Assembly: GCF_017982655.1 (NCBI RefSeq)
Contig: NZ_JABXYX010000060.1
Location: 1 to 45,223, forward strand
Source of the DNA: Brasilonema sp. CT11
GTDB taxonomy: Bacteria; Cyanobacteriota; Cyanobacteriia; Cyanobacteriales; Nostocaceae
Direction of reading: 5' to 3'
DNA: 45,223 bases
The notes below the pieces were generated by a model that worked only from the letters and a program-made list of their open reading frames with translations, made no database searches and was not told where the DNA came from. A program made the translations under genes and the position numbers. How positions within the stretch are numbered: the first letter of the stretch is position 1; every line of letters begins with the position of its first letter. This document shows, piece after piece, positions 25,658-33,651 of this stretch.

Positions 25658-25879
25658 CCAGACAAAATACGTCCAATTTCCCACTTATTGTACTCCCAGT
25701 TGTAGTTGCTGAATTTTGCATGATCCTTGTTGAATTTTAATTAGTTAATTAAGCTAACAGAAAAGTGGTGATCTGAGTCATTTGATAAACTTCAATTAGT
25801 TCTTTTCATCATTCATCCTACCTTTCTACATCGAATCTTTAAATTTCTACGTCAGCAAAGGTACTGAGATACTGTATCG

Positions 25880-25896
25880 TATACGTATTACGTATA
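25880..25896. promoter_or_regulatory. 17-base palindrome, possible operator
   Basis: tatacgta (25880-25887), a single t, then tacgtata (25889-25896) form a perfect dyad about 215 bases before the vWA gene. This is a good size for a dimeric repressor site, but the regulator is unknown. Confidence 0.4.
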
Positions 25897-26111
25897 AAAC
25901 TCGTTTTTCTTGCACATAAGATCATACTGACGAATTGTTGGCTCAGCTTTACTTCAATTCTGTCTGAGATAAAATTCAACCAAAAATTTGTCATGAATTT
26001 AGCGGCGGAATTTTTGTTAAAGAAATAGTAAGCTATCTGAACCAAGATAAATTAGATATGGTTTTGTCGGTGCTATAAACTATATACTTTGAGGAAAAGG
26101 AAAGCTAAGCT

Positions 26112-26813
26112 TTGGACTATAACATAACACAAAAAGTTATGCATGATACATTAAAACTTGATGAAGTAGTGGAGTTTGCTGAAAATCCAGAACCTCGTTG
26201 CCCTTGTGTACTACTTCTAGATACATCTGGCTCAATGCAAGGTGTAGCATTAGATTCATTAAATCAGGGTTTACAGAGTTTCAGGGAAGAATTAACAAAA
26301 AATGCTTTAGCGGCAAGGAGGGTTGAAGTAGCAATAGTTACTTTTGATAGTCATGTCAATGTAGTACAGGACTTTGTGACTGCTGACCAATTCAGTCCGC
26401 CACTACTCACAGCACAAGGACTGACGAGTATGGGTATTGGAATTCATAAAACCTTGGACATGATTCAAGAACGAAAAGCTCAATATCGTGCCAATGGTAT
26501 TGCTTACTATCGTCCTTGGGTATTTATGATTACTGATGGTGAGCCACAAGGCGAGTCTGAAGATGTTGTACAGCAAGCAGCGCGGCGTCTACAAGAGGAT
26601 GAATCGAGGAAAGGTGTAGCATTCTTTACTGTAGGTGTAGACAATGCGAATATGACGCGGCTAAGTCAAATAGCTGTACGTACACCCTTAAAACTCCAAG
26701 GACTCAATTTTGTTGAAATGTTTGTTTGGCTATCAGCCAGTATGTCAGCGGTTTCTCATTCCAAAGTAGACGAACAAGTGGCACTACCACCTATTGGTTG
26801 GGGTTCTGTTTAG
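26112..26813 (+). CDS. TerY-like von Willebrand A domain protein
   Basis: A protein of up to 233 aa consisting of one vWA domain. The metal-ion-dependent adhesion site is intact: D37-T-S-G-S41 (LLLDTSGSM), the Thr in QGLTSMG and the Asp in MITDGEP. No signal peptide or membrane segment is visible, so it acts in the cytoplasm, presumably by metal-dependent protein binding. It is followed 50 bases later by a PP2C phosphatase and then a Ser/Thr kinase, the set known as the TerY-P triad. The frame begins with TTG at 26112. ATG at 26139 (MHDTLKLDEVVEFAEN) is the more likely start by codon type. A gagg at about 26090 is rather far from both. Confidence 0.9.
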   Translation: MDYNITQKVMHDTLKLDEVVEFAENPEPRCPCVLLLDTSGSMQGVALDSLNQGLQSFREELTKNALAARRVEVAIVTFDSHVNVVQDFVTADQFSPPLLTAQGLTSMGIGIHKTLDMIQERKAQYRANGIAYYRPWVFMITDGEPQGESEDVVQQAARRLQEDESRKGVAFFTVGVDNANMTRLSQIAVRTPLKLQGLNFVEMFVWLSASMSAVSHSKVDEQVALPPIGWGSV

Positions 26814-26863
26814 TAGAAGATGTGACAAAATGCTCAAAAAAGAGCACTAACCAAAGATCATCT

Positions 26864-27643
26864 ATGAACACTTCTAAACAAAGACCTCATTGGCGGGTAG
26901 TAGCTGCATCGGTATGTGGAACAAGTCATTTGAAGAACAAACAATTGTGTCAGGATGCTCACCATTGGCAGATTTTGCCAGATAATATCTTAGTGGTTGC
27001 GGCAGCGGATGGAGCAGGTAGTGCAAGCATGGGTAAGGTGGGAGCAATGATTGCTGTGGAAACAGCGATAGAAAACATCTCTATCAAAGAATTTTCTCGA
27101 CGAACATTAGTCGATGATAATGCTGTGCGCTCACTTTTGACCGAGGCAATAATTGCTGCTAAGAAAGCTGTCGAGGAAGAAGCCGTCGCTTCCCAGAAGC
27201 AGTCCTTGGATTTGGCAAGTACGCTGATTATTGCGTTGGCAACACCAGAATTTGTGGCAGTGGCACAAATTGGGGATGGTGTGGCAGTGGTAAGAGATTT
27301 TCAGGATAACCTGATCGCGCTGACCATACCTGACAGTGGTGAATATATCAACGAAACAGTTTTTTTGACCTCACCGACAGCCCTAGATGCTGTGCAACTA
27401 AGATTATGGCGTCAGGCAGTAGCCAATGTTGGTATCCTCACAGATGGACTACAAATGCTTGCCATGAATATGGCAGTGGGAGTTCCTCATAAACCATTCT
27501 TCCTTCCACTATTTGACTTCGCAGCGAATGCTGATGACAAAACAGTGGCAAGAGAGCAGTTAGTGAGGTTTTTGCGTTCCGAGCGAATCACGCAACGTAC
27601 AGATGATGACTTGACACTCATAATTGCTGCTTTGAGTGATTAA
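26864..27643 (+). CDS. PP2C-family Ser/Thr protein phosphatase
   Basis: A 259-aa PPM/PP2C-type phosphatase. Metal-binding aspartates are seen at D49 (AADGAGSAS), D138 (QIGDGVAVV), D194 (ILTDGLQ) and D247-D249 (TDDDLTLI). N-terminal WRVVAASVCGTSHLKNKQLC is followed by QDAHHW, the usual early D-containing strand of bacterial PP2C. I start at ATG 26864; the longer frame from 26726 overlaps the vWA gene in another frame and adds an unlikely peptide. It would reverse the action of the kinase encoded next, on vWA-bound or other targets. It is part of a three-gene operon with gaps of 50 and 66 bases. Confidence 0.9.
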   Translation: MNTSKQRPHWRVVAASVCGTSHLKNKQLCQDAHHWQILPDNILVVAAADGAGSASMGKVGAMIAVETAIENISIKEFSRRTLVDDNAVRSLLTEAIIAAKKAVEEEAVASQKQSLDLASTLIIALATPEFVAVAQIGDGVAVVRDFQDNLIALTIPDSGEYINETVFLTSPTALDAVQLRLWRQAVANVGILTDGLQMLAMNMAVGVPHKPFFLPLFDFAANADDKTVAREQLVRFLRSERITQRTDDDLTLIIAALSD

Positions 27644-27709
27644 TAAACAGGCGTGCAAATTCGTTTGTCTGGAAGTGTATAAACTCATAGGTATCTATAA
27701 AAATATATC

Positions 27710-29902
27710 ATGCAGGTACTACGTTGTCTTCCCAACCAACAAATCAGTAATGTCAGCCTGACCGTCAGTTTAGGACGAGGCGGTGAGGCCTGCATATACA
27801 CAGTACCAACAGATGCTGGTTTAGTGGCGAAGGTTTACCACAAACCAACACCTGCCCAAGCTCGTAAACTGGAGGTCATGCTTGCCCACCCGCCAGACAA
27901 CCCAACCGCCAGCTTGGGGCATATTTCAATTGCTTGGCCGATTGAATTGTTGCGATCGTCGAACCCAAGCCGTGAGGTGATAGGCTTTTTGATGCCGCGC
28001 ATTCAGGGAATGCGTCCAATCATCGACTTTTACAATCCTAGAACTCGCCGCCAGCAGTGTCCTTTGTTCAACTATCAGTACTTAATCCGCACTGCTCGCA
28101 ATCTCGCTTCGGCTTTTGCCGCGTTACACGAGCGCGGATACTGTGTTGGTGATGTAAATGAATCCAATATCCTGGTTAGTGATATGGCATTGGTGACAAT
28201 AGTAGACACCGATTCATTTCAGGTAAAAGATCCAGAAAATGGAGTCATTTATCGCTGTCATGTAGGGAAAGCAGAATTTACCCCACCAGAACTTCACAAC
28301 AAAACTTTTGCTCAGTGCGATCGCAATTTCAGTCATGACTTGTTTGGGTTAGCGGTACTGATATTTCAACTTTTGATGGAAGGGACACACCCATTTTCCG
28401 GGATTTATCAAGGAGCAGGTGAACCTCCACCATATGAAGGACGTATTGTAGCCGGACATTTTACCTACAGTCAAAAGCGTCGCGTACCTTACATTCCAAC
28501 ACCCATCGCACCTCGTTGGGATATTCTTCCTCCGGGTTTACAGGAACTATTTATACGTTGTTTTGAGGATGGTCACAACAACCCGCAGATACGCCCCAAT
28601 GCTCAAACTTGGCTCACAGCACTCGCTGATGCTGAAAACTCGCTCATCAGCTGCACTGTTAACCCCCAACATCGCTATAGTAACCACTTGGACAAATGTC
28701 CTTGGTGCGAACGTACATTGCGATTAGGTGGACGTGATCCATTCCCATCTTTAAAGGCGATCGCAAATAAAGAACATTTACAACCGCGAGTACCAAAGAA
28801 AAAACGCCAAACTCAAGTTACTCGTACGCCACAACCAACCAGTCCATTCACCAACACTCCTTATCGTAGTTCTGTCTTTACCCAAAAAATTCCTTACTAT
28901 AAACCTCAGAAAAAGCAGAATTTATACCCTGTTGTTTTCTGCTTGCTTGGTCTTGTTGGTGCCTTGGGGTATTTGGATTTAATGGTGAAATTCACAAATC
29001 GCCCCTTTCTTGTTGAAAATTCTTACGCTCGGCAAAATTTGATTTCTTTGCAACAAAAGAAAACCCACAACAATCAAAATTTTGCTGATTACTACAAGCA
29101 GGGCCATGCTTCATACAAAGTCAAAGATTACCAACAAGCAATTGAAAATTTCACTCAAGCAATACAAAAAGATCCAAAATACGCAAAAGCTTATGTAAAC
29201 CGTGGCAATGCTCACTACAACCTCAAAGAGTATGAAGCGGCACTTGCAGATTACACTCAAGCAATTGGAATCAATCCCACGGAAATAAAAGCGTATGTCA
29301 ATCGAGGAAATTCCCGCTATATGCTTGCTGAATATAGTAGCGATCCAGACAAAGAGTATAATCTAGCAATTGCAGACTATAACAATGCCCTGCGTCTTAA
29401 TCCGAATGAAGTAGAAGCATACATCAGACGAGGTGTTGTTCGTTCACAAGTTGCTAAATACAGTGGCGATTCTCAAAATGAGTATAAAAAAGCAATTGCT
29501 GACTTCAATCAGGCACTTACTTTGAATTCCTCAAAAGCCGAAGCTTTCTTTCAGCGAGGTTTGGTACGTTATCAAGTAGCACAATATAGCAGTGATTTTG
29601 AGCAAGAATATAAACAGGCAATTGCTGACTTTGATCAGGCATTAAATATCAATTCCAAACTGTCAAAAGTTTATTTAAAACGAGGTATTGTCCGCTACGA
29701 ACTTGCACAATATGGCGGTGGTAAATCTAGTCAGTATAATAAGCAAGCAGTTGATGATTTGCAGAAGGCTGCTAAAATATCTTTGGAACAAGAGGATATG
29801 GAGAATTACCAACAAGCATTAAGCAGCATCTGTGTTGTCGTTGAAAACAAATGCGATACTTTTTTGCAAACCACCACGAATACATCCTCAAAAAGCAACT
29901 AA
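27710..29902 (+). CDS. Ser/Thr kinase with zinc-ribbon-like Cys cluster, TM helix and TPR repeats
   Basis: A 730-aa protein. Residues about 1-300 are a divergent eukaryotic-type kinase: glycine loop LGRGGEACIY (21-30), ATP lysine K41 (LVAKVYHK), a catalytic loop reading GDVNESNILV with D148 and N153 (no HRD), and DTDSFQ (D166/D168) in place of DFG. A probable Zn site follows (C315, H326, C330, C333; CPWC). Then come a Pro/Thr/Lys linker, a single hydrophobic helix (about 404-426) and about five TPR units (about 455-690), several with YSSDxxxEY-type inserts. The divergent loop matches kinases of the vWA-PP2C-kinase triads. The topology would put the TPRs on the far side of the membrane from the kinase. 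Confidence 0.9.
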   Translation: MQVLRCLPNQQISNVSLTVSLGRGGEACIYTVPTDAGLVAKVYHKPTPAQARKLEVMLAHPPDNPTASLGHISIAWPIELLRSSNPSREVIGFLMPRIQGMRPIIDFYNPRTRRQQCPLFNYQYLIRTARNLASAFAALHERGYCVGDVNESNILVSDMALVTIVDTDSFQVKDPENGVIYRCHVGKAEFTPPELHNKTFAQCDRNFSHDLFGLAVLIFQLLMEGTHPFSGIYQGAGEPPPYEGRIVAGHFTYSQKRRVPYIPTPIAPRWDILPPGLQELFIRCFEDGHNNPQIRPNAQTWLTALADAENSLISCTVNPQHRYSNHLDKCPWCERTLRLGGRDPFPSLKAIANKEHLQPRVPKKKRQTQVTRTPQPTSPFTNTPYRSSVFTQKIPYYKPQKKQNLYPVVFCLLGLVGALGYLDLMVKFTNRPFLVENSYARQNLISLQQKKTHNNQNFADYYKQGHASYKVKDYQQAIENFTQAIQKDPKYAKAYVNRGNAHYNLKEYEAALADYTQAIGINPTEIKAYVNRGNSRYMLAEYSSDPDKEYNLAIADYNNALRLNPNEVEAYIRRGVVRSQVAKYSGDSQNEYKKAIADFNQALTLNSSKAEAFFQRGLVRYQVAQYSSDFEQEYKQAIADFDQALNINSKLSKVYLKRGIVRYELAQYGGGKSSQYNKQAVDDLQKAAKISLEQEDMENYQQALSSICVVVENKCDTFLQTTTNTSSKSN

Positions 29903-29926
29903 GTACGGCACTACCCCACCAAAATT

Positions 29927-29951
29927 CTGATCTGAGAAAACCTCGGATCAG
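29927..29951 (+). terminator. Hairpin after kinase gene
   Basis: ctgatctgag (29927-29936) pairs with ctcggatcag (29942-29951), including one wobble pair, over a 5-base loop and 25 bases after the stop codon. No T-run follows, so terminator function is only possible. Confidence 0.4.
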
Positions 29952-30162
29952 ATCTGTGTAAAAATTAAAAGCTGGGTTTGCGCCAACATGCGTTGTTAGT
30001 ATTGATTATTTTGTGTGTTCGCAATTCTGTAACAAGTTATTTTTTACTATTATCAAAAACAGCAAGACTTGGTTATTTTTTCTGTCTTATCTTGCATTTT
30101 TTTAAACCTTATTTAGTGCTCTTATCTGTAGATTTAAGATAGTTACAAAGCTTGTTCATTTT

Positions 30163-30218
30163 TTCATACTTAAGATAGATTTATTTATATTGTCTTCATA
30201 CTTAAGCGTAAATTTACG
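30163..30218. promoter_or_regulatory. Tandem direct repeats and palindrome upstream of rfbF
   Basis: ttcatacttaag occurs at 30163-30174 and again at 30195-30206, 32 bases apart (close to three helical turns). It is immediately followed by the perfect 12-base palindrome cgtaaatttacg (30207-30218). A related taagatag lies at 30135 and 30171. A weak promoter fit is ttaagc, 17 bases, ttatat (30202-30230). The arrangement suggests side-by-side regulator binding about 100 bases before the start codon. The regulator is unknown. Confidence 0.5.
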
Positions 30219-30315
30219 GCTAAATTATATACTGAGAAAATTAAAAACAACTTTTTCTCCACTTAGCGCATGAAAAGTTGATAACTCATCTACCTAGAAA
30301 CCTAGAGATAAGTTT

Positions 30316-31089
30316 ATGAAAGCAGTAATTCTGGCTGGAGGTCTTGGTACACGTATCAGTGAAGAAACGAGCATCAAACCCAAGCCTATGGTGGAAATTG
30401 GTGGTAAGCCTGTATTATGGCATATTATGAAAATTTATTCCAGCTACGGCATAAATGAATTTATTATTTGCTGTGGTTATAAAGGTTACGTCATTAAGGA
30501 GTATTTTGCCAACTACTTCCTACATATGTCAGACGTAACCTTTGACATGCGATTTAACCAGATGAACGTGCATGCAGGTAAAGCAGAACCCTGGCGTGTC
30601 ACCTTAGTAGATACAGGTGACAACACAATGACGGGTGGACGGTTGAAGCGAGTCAGAGAGCATATTGGTAATGAAACTTTTTGCTTCACCTACGGTGATG
30701 GCGTTAGTGATGTCAATGTTGAAGAATTAATTAATTTTCACAAAAAACAAAATAATTTAGCAACAATGACAGCAGTTCAACCACCCGGACGTTTTGGTGC
30801 TATTGTCTTAGGACAAGAACAAACAAAAATCACTAGTTTTCGGGAAAAGCCAGAGGGAGATGGAGCTTGGATTAATGGTGGTTATTTTGTGTTAGAGCCA
30901 GAAGTCATCAATTTCGTTAATGATGATTCTACTATTTGGGAGCAGACACCATTAGAAAAGCTGGCAGAAATGGAACAGCTATCTGCTTACAAGCATAATG
31001 GATTTTGGCAACCAATGGATACTTTGCGAGATAAAAATTATCTTGAGGATTTGTGGAAGAATAATAAGGCTCCTTGGAAGGTATGGTGA
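30316..31089 (+). CDS. rfbF: Glucose-1-phosphate cytidylyltransferase
   Basis: A 257-aa nucleotidyltransferase making CDP-glucose from CTP and glucose-1-phosphate, the entry to CDP-deoxysugars. The N-terminal signature LAGGLGTRISEETSIKPKPM, the GGKPVLWHIMKIYSSYG region, the metal-binding YGDGVSD and the FREKPEGDGAWINGGYFV stretch are all as in RfbF. The length is normal. It is the first gene of a run of sugar and glycosyltransferase genes. In Anabaena PCC 7120 an rfbF-type gene (alr2825, from memory) opens the heterocyst envelope polysaccharide island. The CDP-glucose 4,6-dehydratase that would normally act next (rfbG) is not clearly present; the SDR at 33652 may take that step or another. 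Confidence 0.93.
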   Translation: MKAVILAGGLGTRISEETSIKPKPMVEIGGKPVLWHIMKIYSSYGINEFIICCGYKGYVIKEYFANYFLHMSDVTFDMRFNQMNVHAGKAEPWRVTLVDTGDNTMTGGRLKRVREHIGNETFCFTYGDGVSDVNVEELINFHKKQNNLATMTAVQPPGRFGAIVLGQEQTKITSFREKPEGDGAWINGGYFVLEPEVINFVNDDSTIWEQTPLEKLAEMEQLSAYKHNGFWQPMDTLRDKNYLEDLWKNNKAPWKVW

Positions 31090-31188
31090 GATAAAAGAAA
31101 AAGGTACATTCATTCTTCACTCATCGTTCTTGATTTTTTACAATTCATTCTTGATTCATACTTCTATATTCCGGGAGCTAGAGTACTC

Positions 31189-32406
31189 ATGTATGACTTC
31201 GCGATTATAGGTGGAGGAATTGTTGGTCTTTCCACCGGTATGGCTTTAGGTAAGCGCTATCCTAATGCTCGCATTCTAGTTTTAGAAAAAGAGAGCAATT
31301 GGGCTTTTCACCAAACTGGTAATAATAGTGGCGTCATTCATTCTGGTATTTACTACAAGCCGGGTAGTTTCAAAGCTAAATTTTGCCGTGACGGTTGTCG
31401 TTCAATGGTGGAATTTTGCCAGGAACATGGAATTGAGCATGAAATTAGCGGAAAGGTCATAGTTGCTACTAATGAAACAGAGTTACCTCGCCTAGAAAAT
31501 CTTTACACGCGAGGTTTAGAAAATGGCATAGACGTAAAGAGAATAACTCCAGAGCAAGTCAGAGAAATTGAACCTCATGTGACTAGCGTTGGGGGAATTC
31601 TAGTTTCTTCAACTGGTATTGCGAATTACAAGCAAGTTTGCTACAAATATGCCGAAATAATTAAACAGCAGGGAGGAGAACTGCGTCTCAATACCAAGGT
31701 TGAAAAAATAGTTATCAGTGGAAAACATCAGGTATTAGAAACGAACTGTGGAACTTTTGAAACTCGCTTTGTGATCAATTGTGCTGGATTACATAGCGAT
31801 CGCGTTGCCAAAATGGGCAAAACTGATCCCAAAGCAAAAATTGTTCCTTTCCGGGGAGAGTATTACGAACTGACACCAGAAAAACGCTACTTGGTGAAAG
31901 GTTTGATTTACCCAGTTCCTAATCCAGACTTTCCCTTCTTGGGTGTCCATTTTACACGCATGATTGATAATAGCGTACACGCAGGACCAAACGCAGTCTT
32001 AAGCCTTAAGCGCGAAGGCTATAACAAAACAGACTTTGACTTGCGTGATTTTGCAGAAGTGATGACTTATCCTGGTTTTTGGAAACTCGCAGCCAAACAC
32101 GCTGACGAAGGAATTCAAGAAATTATTCGCTCCTTTAGTAAAGCAGCTTTCACCAGAAGTTTGCAAAAACTCATTCCTGAAGTTCAACAAGAGGATTTAG
32201 TTCCTACTCACGCAGGTGTTCGCGCCCAAGCACTGATGAATGATGGCAAACTGGTAGATGACTTTTTGATTGTTCAAGGTCAAAACTCTGTTCATGTTTG
32301 TAATGCCCCTTCCCCAGCAGCAACATCTTCCATAGAAATAGGCAAAGCAATTGTTGCCCAAATCCCCCAACAGCCGCATCTCAAGGCTGTAGTCACTCAA
32401 GTCTAA
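31189..32406 (+). CDS. LhgO-type L-2-hydroxyglutarate oxidase family FAD enzyme
   Basis: A 405-aa FAD-dependent oxidoreductase of the DAO/LhgO family. The ADP-binding motif IIGGGIVGLSTGMALG is at residues 5-20, then HQTGNNSGVIHSGIYYKPGS, which is diagnostic of the LhgO/YgaF group, and the C-terminal HAGVRAQALMNDGK and PSPAATSSIEIGKAI. LhgO oxidises L-2-hydroxyglutarate to 2-oxoglutarate. Whether this copy does so, or oxidises a sugar-derived hydroxyacid, cannot be told from sequence. It sits between rfbF and a glycosyltransferase, with no sign of its own promoter in the 99-base gap, so a role in the polysaccharide pathway is a fair guess. Confidence 0.88.
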   Translation: MYDFAIIGGGIVGLSTGMALGKRYPNARILVLEKESNWAFHQTGNNSGVIHSGIYYKPGSFKAKFCRDGCRSMVEFCQEHGIEHEISGKVIVATNETELPRLENLYTRGLENGIDVKRITPEQVREIEPHVTSVGGILVSSTGIANYKQVCYKYAEIIKQQGGELRLNTKVEKIVISGKHQVLETNCGTFETRFVINCAGLHSDRVAKMGKTDPKAKIVPFRGEYYELTPEKRYLVKGLIYPVPNPDFPFLGVHFTRMIDNSVHAGPNAVLSLKREGYNKTDFDLRDFAEVMTYPGFWKLAAKHADEGIQEIIRSFSKAAFTRSLQKLIPEVQQEDLVPTHAGVRAQALMNDGKLVDDFLIVQGQNSVHVCNAPSPAATSSIEIGKAIVAQIPQQPHLKAVVTQV

Positions 32407-32530
32407 AATATTTTGCTTGCCTGTACTTGCTTAAGTTCATAGTGTTAAGAAAAAGTACAGGCATAGTGGCATCTTTCAATTTGCGAGAACATCTAATTTA
32501 AGGTTGTAATTAGTGATCAGGGGAAAACTA

Positions 32531-33472
32531 ATGCTCCTTAACTCGGATGTTCAGCCAATCGTTCTTGTTTGTGCTGCTGATAATAACTATGCCATGCCAC
32601 TCACTGTCACAGTTCGTTCCGCAGTTGCCAACCTGAAAAAGAATCATCAGATAGCATTATATGTTCTTGATGGAGGTATTACCGAAGCTAACAAACGCAA
32701 AATTAGTAAATCATTTAACAAAGAACAAGTCAGTATCTCATGGATACAGCCAGACAATGCAGCCTTTGAGAACTTAGTATTGACTAGACATTTAACACCG
32801 ACTTGCTATTATCGGCTTCTAATTACCGAATTTTTACCAAAAGAATTTCACAAGGCTATTTACTTAGACACCGACATGGTAGTCACGGGAGACTTGGCAG
32901 AGTTATGGGCGATTGACATGGGAGATAACTATGCATTAGCAGTTCAAGACGATGTTGAATTGTACGTAGGAATGTCTGAAGGTTTAAGAAACTATCATGA
33001 GGTGGGAATTAGTCCGGATGAGAAATATTTCAACTCCGGACTTTTAGTGATAAATCTTGACAAGTGGCGAACAGAGAATATTGGCAGAAAAGTCCTTGAA
33101 TACATAAAACAAAATAGAGAGTATGTACGCAATGATCAGGATGGTCTAAACGCAGTTCTTACAGGTAAATGGGGAGAAGTTCACCCAAAATGGAATCAAA
33201 TGCCCAAAATACATGAATATTCATCCTGGAAAGACAGCCCCTTCACGGAAGATATTTATCACGAACTGCAGCACAACCCTTGTGTTATTCACTTTACAAA
33301 TTCTCCCAAACCCTGGTATGCAGGATTGCGAGAAGAATGTAAACATCCGAAAAAAGATTTGTTCTTCCAATATCTTGACATGACCGACTGGTCAGGATGG
33401 CGAGACACCATTTGGAGACGGCTTTGGAGAAAATTTATGAAAGTAACATCGTTGACTACTTCAAAACTTTAA
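32531..33472 (+). CDS. Family 8 glycosyltransferase
   Basis: A 313-aa GT8 (LgtC/glycogenin-like) retaining glycosyltransferase. The metal/nucleotide-sugar DxD is D113-T-D115 (AIYLDTDMVVTGDL), preceded by PTCYYRLLITEFLP and followed by YFNSGLLVINLDKWR and the late HFTNSPKPWYAG motif. I prefer ATG 32531, with agggg at 32518-32522 giving an ideal spacing, over the GTG at 32513, which overlaps that Shine-Dalgarno. The protein is cytoplasmic or peripheral and probably adds a hexose to the lipid-linked repeat unit. Confidence 0.9.
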   Translation: MLLNSDVQPIVLVCAADNNYAMPLTVTVRSAVANLKKNHQIALYVLDGGITEANKRKISKSFNKEQVSISWIQPDNAAFENLVLTRHLTPTCYYRLLITEFLPKEFHKAIYLDTDMVVTGDLAELWAIDMGDNYALAVQDDVELYVGMSEGLRNYHEVGISPDEKYFNSGLLVINLDKWRTENIGRKVLEYIKQNREYVRNDQDGLNAVLTGKWGEVHPKWNQMPKIHEYSSWKDSPFTEDIYHELQHNPCVIHFTNSPKPWYAGLREECKHPKKDLFFQYLDMTDWSGWRDTIWRRLWRKFMKVTSLTTSKL

Positions 33473-33483
33473 ACATGGTGTGT

Positions 33484-33593
33484 TACGGTGCATAACATAT
33501 ACACAAAAGGTGAGCAAAGGCAAGAATTTCTGTAGTCATCAATCCATGATCATGAAACTGCCTAAACCATCCTACACAGAATGATGCACCGTA
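33484..33593. repeat. Gap with 10-base inverted repeat (tacggtgcat)
   Basis: tacggtgcat (33484-33493) and atgcaccgta (33584-33593) are perfect reverse complements 90 bases apart, filling the gap between the GT8 and epimerase genes. The same cggtgca core recurs at 37171 (cggtgcataa) and near 45215. This may be a degenerate small mobile element. No gene was seen in it. Confidence 0.45.
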
Positions 33594-33651
33594 CTTCACC
33601 AAGGTAATTTGTTTACGACGTGAAACTAAAGTTGAATAGGAACGAAAAACA

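Larger units (their letters stand above)
25245..26111. promoter_or_regulatory. Divergent upstream region with inverted repeats
   Basis: A gap of 867 bases between the divergent response regulator and vWA genes. It contains a 16-base perfect inverted repeat (25584-25657) and a 17-base palindrome (25880-25896), listed separately. A plus-strand frame at 25361-25600 is not credible because it lacks a ribosome binding site, has odd composition and ends inside the inverted repeat. The 3' part is AT-rich. Promoters for both flanking genes are expected here but none could be pinned down. Confidence 0.5.
29903..30315. promoter_or_regulatory. Upstream region of the polysaccharide island
   Basis: These 413 bases contain a hairpin after the kinase gene (29927-29951) and a cluster of short repeats (30163-30218) ahead of rfbF, listed separately. 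The rest is AT-rich and without a gene. It very likely holds the promoter of the island's first operon. Confidence 0.5.

Noticed and set aside
26726-26863. Longer start for the PP2C gene overlapping the vWA gene
   Set aside because: The added 46 residues are in an alternative frame of vWA coding sequence. ATG 26864 gives the normal family N-terminus.
26112-29902. Tellurite-resistance operon
   Set aside because: Only the vWA-PP2C-kinase triad is present. No TerC, TerD or other ter genes are seen, so a tellurite role is not supported.
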